NCBI GenBank assembly: GCA_007123455.1
Contig: SKKZ01000208.1
Location: 1 to 14,476, forward strand
Source: Coriobacteriia bacterium
Lineage (GTDB): Bacteria > Actinomycetota > Coriobacteriia > Anaerosomatales > SLCP01
Direction: 5' to 3'
Length of the DNA stretch: 14,476 bases
The notes under the pieces are model-generated. The model made no database searches, was not told where the DNA came from, and was given only the letters and a program-made list of their open reading frames with translations. Position 1 is the first letter of the stretch; each line of letters starts with the position of its first letter. This document shows, piece after piece, positions 12,640-14,476 of the stretch. Both the position numbers and the translations under genes were made by a program.

Positions 12640-13416
12640 TTGTCCCCCTCGCCTGGCTCCCTGAAAGAGTTCTTTTCCGAACCTCCGGGTCCGGAACTCC
12701 TGAAACAGATCGATCTCGGGAGTGTTCCCCGTCACATCGCTGTCATCATGGATGGTAACGGCCGATGGGCCTCCGCGCGCAATCTTCCCCGGGTCGCGGG
12801 ACACCGGGCAGGGGCCAAGGCCGTCCGTGAGCTCATCGCAGCCTCCATCGAGCTTGGCGTCGAGTACCTCACCATCTACTCGTTCAGCTCGGAGAACTGG
12901 TCGCGTCCGGCCGATGAGGTTTCCGGGCTTATGCGGTTGTTCGTCGAGGTACTCGAACGCGAACTCGCAAACCTCGAGAAGCTGGATGTGCGCGTCCTGG
13001 TCACCGGAGATCTTGCCGCGCTTCCGGCAGACACCGCCGAAGCGTTCCGCGGTACCGTCGCTCGCACCGCCGATAATCGCTCACTCACCCTCGTCGTCGC
13101 ATTGAGCTACGGTGGCCGCGCCGAGATCGTCCACGCTGTAAGATCCGTCGCAAACGAGGTTCTGGCTGGAGGGTTGTCGATCGACCAGATTGACGAGTCC
13201 TTGGTTGCTCGTCACCTGTACCTCCCAGAGGTTCCCGATCCCGACCTTCTCATCCGGACAAGCGGCGAGATACGTATCTCGAACTTCCTTCTCTGGCAGA
13301 TCGCTTACAGTGAGATCTGGGTCACCGACACGCTCTGGCCGGATTTCGACCGCTATGACACGTTACGTGCCGTGCTCGACTACGAATCTCGCGAGCGCCG
13401 TTTCGGAGGCCGATGA
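12640..13416 (+). CDS. uppS: Isoprenyl transferase (undecaprenyl diphosphate synthase)
   Basis: This 258-residue cis-prenyltransferase condenses isopentenyl diphosphate onto farnesyl diphosphate to make the C55 carrier lipid for the cell wall. The catalytic Asp38 lies in IAVIMDGNGRWA (33-44). FSSENWSRP (82-90), SYGGRAEI (156-163; many homologues have NYGGR) and RTSGEIRISNFLLWQ (206-220) complete the active site. TTG 12640 is the chosen start because GGAGGT (12625-12630) sits 9 nt upstream, inside the end of frr, and the N-terminus then has a normal length; no ATG or GTG lies between it and the conserved core. In-operon supply of isoprenoid precursors by dxr, two genes downstream, fits its role. 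Confidence 0.96.
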   Translation: MSPSPGSLKEFFSEPPGPELLKQIDLGSVPRHIAVIMDGNGRWASARNLPRVAGHRAGAKAVRELIAASIELGVEYLTIYSFSSENWSRPADEVSGLMRLFVEVLERELANLEKLDVRVLVTGDLAALPADTAEAFRGTVARTADNRSLTLVVALSYGGRAEIVHAVRSVANEVLAGGLSIDQIDESLVARHLYLPEVPDPDLLIRTSGEIRISNFLLWQIAYSEIWVTDTLWPDFDRYDTLRAVLDYESRERRFGGR

Positions 13417-13419
13417 CCG

Positions 13420-14253
13420 GTGTCACCTCATGCCCCGACGACAAGCCCTTTCTCCTCGCTGCCCGTGAGGATCGCGACGGGTATCCTCTACGGTGCGGTC
13501 TTGCTCGGAGTGATACTCTTCGGGGGCTCGCTTGGGACCGCGATCCTCTTCGGGCTTCTGGGCGGCCTCGCCGTCCATGAGTTCTACCGCATGACGAGGC
13601 GTGAACGGCGCCGGATGCCTGAGCTCTACGGCGTCGCAGCCGTCGTCACCATGCCGCTCCTCACGTCGCTCTGGGGTCTCCCGGCCGCATTCGCAGTCAT
13701 CACCGCACTCGTGATCCTGGCCTTTCTGTGGCACGTGAACTCGGTGAACCTCCGGATCTCCGACACGACGCAGGTAGTGTTCGGAGTCTTGTACATAGGG
13801 TTGACCCTCTCTCACCTTGTACTGATTCATCAGAACGACGCAGGGATACTACTGGTCCTTGCCGTGCTTGCAGCTGTCTGGGCGAGTGACATCCTCGCGT
13901 ACCTCGTAGGCTCACTGATCGGCTCGCACAAACTTGCCCCGCGGATATCGCCCAACAAGTCATGGGAGGGGTTCCTTGCAGGCTCCGTCGGTGCGGTAGC
14001 TGTCTGGGTAGCGCTGGCACTGTTCGCGGACGCTGCACCCGGCATCCTCTGGAGCGCCCTCATCGGCCTCGCCGTAGCCGTGTCCGCTGTCGCAGGAGAC
14101 CTTTTCGAGTCCCGCATCAAACGCGAGGCGGGGGTGAAGGACTCCGGCTCTCTGTTGCCCGGCCATGGTGGCGTCCTTGACCGTATCGACAGCCTGCTTC
14201 CCGTAAGCGTTGTCGTATACTACCTGCTGTTCTTCGCCGGGACCGCGACATGA
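13420..14253 (+). CDS. cdsA: Phosphatidate cytidylyltransferase (CDP-diacylglycerol synthase)
   Basis: This 277-residue integral membrane enzyme makes CDP-diacylglycerol from CTP and phosphatidic acid, the branch point of phospholipid synthesis. Several hydrophobic segments (from about residue 18 through 220, plus one at the C-terminus) account for a multi-pass topology. The C-terminal signature spans 231-257 and includes SRIKREAG, VKDSGSLLPGHGG and DRID, with all key Lys, Asp, His and Gly residues. PNKSWEGFLAG is also typical. GTG 13420 is the chosen start, with GGAGG (13405-13409) 10 nt upstream; GTG 13465 is an in-frame alternative that would remove 15 mostly Ser/Pro-rich residues. The stop overlaps dxr as ATGA. 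Confidence 0.96.
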   Translation: MSPHAPTTSPFSSLPVRIATGILYGAVLLGVILFGGSLGTAILFGLLGGLAVHEFYRMTRRERRRMPELYGVAAVVTMPLLTSLWGLPAAFAVITALVILAFLWHVNSVNLRISDTTQVVFGVLYIGLTLSHLVLIHQNDAGILLVLAVLAAVWASDILAYLVGSLIGSHKLAPRISPNKSWEGFLAGSVGAVAVWVALALFADAAPGILWSALIGLAVAVSAVAGDLFESRIKREAGVKDSGSLLPGHGGVLDRIDSLLPVSVVVYYLLFFAGTAT

Positions 14254-14476
14254 GCATACCTCTCCGGATTGCCATACTCGGTTCCACAGGATCCATCGGC
14301 CGTCAGGCCCTCGACGTAGCCGAGCGCATGCCTGAATCGGTACGGGTGGTCGCGCTGGCTGCCGGCTCGAACCATCAACTTCTGTGCGAGCAGGCCCGGC
14401 GGCACCCTTCCGCAGCGGTTGCTCTCGGAGATATGGAGGCCGCCCGGGCTGCGAGTCGCGCGCTGACAAAGGTTGA
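14250..14476 (+). CDS. dxr: 1-deoxy-D-xylulose-5-phosphate reductoisomerase (N-terminal part)
   Basis: The frame opens at ATG 14250, overlapping the cdsA stop as ATGA, and runs off the window after 75 codons. The N-terminus shows the NADPH-binding motif ILGSTGSIGRQALDV (residues 9-23) and ALAAGSN (36-42), characteristic of DXR. The enzyme converts DXP to MEP, the first committed step of the non-mevalonate isoprenoid pathway that supplies UppS. The uppS-cdsA-dxr order is shared with B. subtilis and many Gram-positives. The remaining 300 or so residues, including the metal site, lie outside the window. Confidence 0.93.
   Translation, partial: MSIPLRIAILGSTGSIGRQALDVAERMPESVRVVALAAGSNHQLLCEQARRHPSAAVALGDMEAARAASRALTKV

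Overview
This is a GC-rich housekeeping stretch carrying 19 genes. All lie on the + strand, packed tightly, and many are joined by 4-base stop/start overlaps (ATGA or GTGA). The gene set and order are the conserved translation, envelope and isoprenoid backbone shared by Firmicutes and Actinobacteria. GC-rich codon use, GTG/TTG starts, a WhiG-type sigma factor, hairpin terminators without U-tracts, and the presence of TrmFO together suggest an actinobacterial lineage outside the classical Streptomyces/Mycobacterium group, such as Coriobacteriia or a relative. That placement is inference from gene content, not from a marker-gene tree.

Layout. (1) 1-2030: the 3' end of khpA, then rimM, trmD and lepB, covering ribosome 30S maturation, tRNA m1G37 methylation and signal peptidase I. 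The operon presumably begins upstream with rpsP. (2) 2051-2528: rplS with its own promoter, a short leader hairpin and a strong terminator hairpin. (3) 2539-6120: rnhB, then yraN-comM-dprA, a DNA-processing/natural-transformation cluster joined by 4-base overlaps. yraN is preceded by a 16-bp inverted repeat and by a hairpin that covers its ribosome binding site. (4) 6179-9219: trmFO-xerC, then whiG. (5) 9276-11298: rpsB-tsf with an extended -10 promoter, a roughly 115-nt leader, a very strong Shine-Dalgarno sequence and two stable hairpins after tsf. (6) 11355-14476: pyrH-frr-uppS-cdsA-dxr, covering UMP kinase, ribosome recycling, undecaprenyl-PP synthesis, CDP-diacylglycerol synthesis and the first committed MEP-pathway enzyme. 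dxr is cut off by the window end.

How it fits together: sections 1, 2 and 5 build and maintain the translation apparatus. Section 6 links nucleotide supply, ribosome recycling and the lipid carriers for the cell wall. Sections 3 and 4 handle DNA uptake/processing, RNA:DNA hybrid removal, tRNA T54 methylation and chromosome dimer resolution.

I do not see a new multi-gene system here, nor any mobile element, CRISPR array, tRNA or rRNA gene. The points worth a second look are regulatory and organisational: whiG sits exactly where Bacillus subtilis has its large flagellar operon ending in sigD; a mini-ORF overlaps the rpsB start; yraN has an operator-like palindrome and an RBS-masking hairpin; and tandem hairpins between tsf and pyrH could form alternative pairings. 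No gene-free stretch exceeds 300 bases; the longest are 9220-9405 and 11226-11354, both described below.
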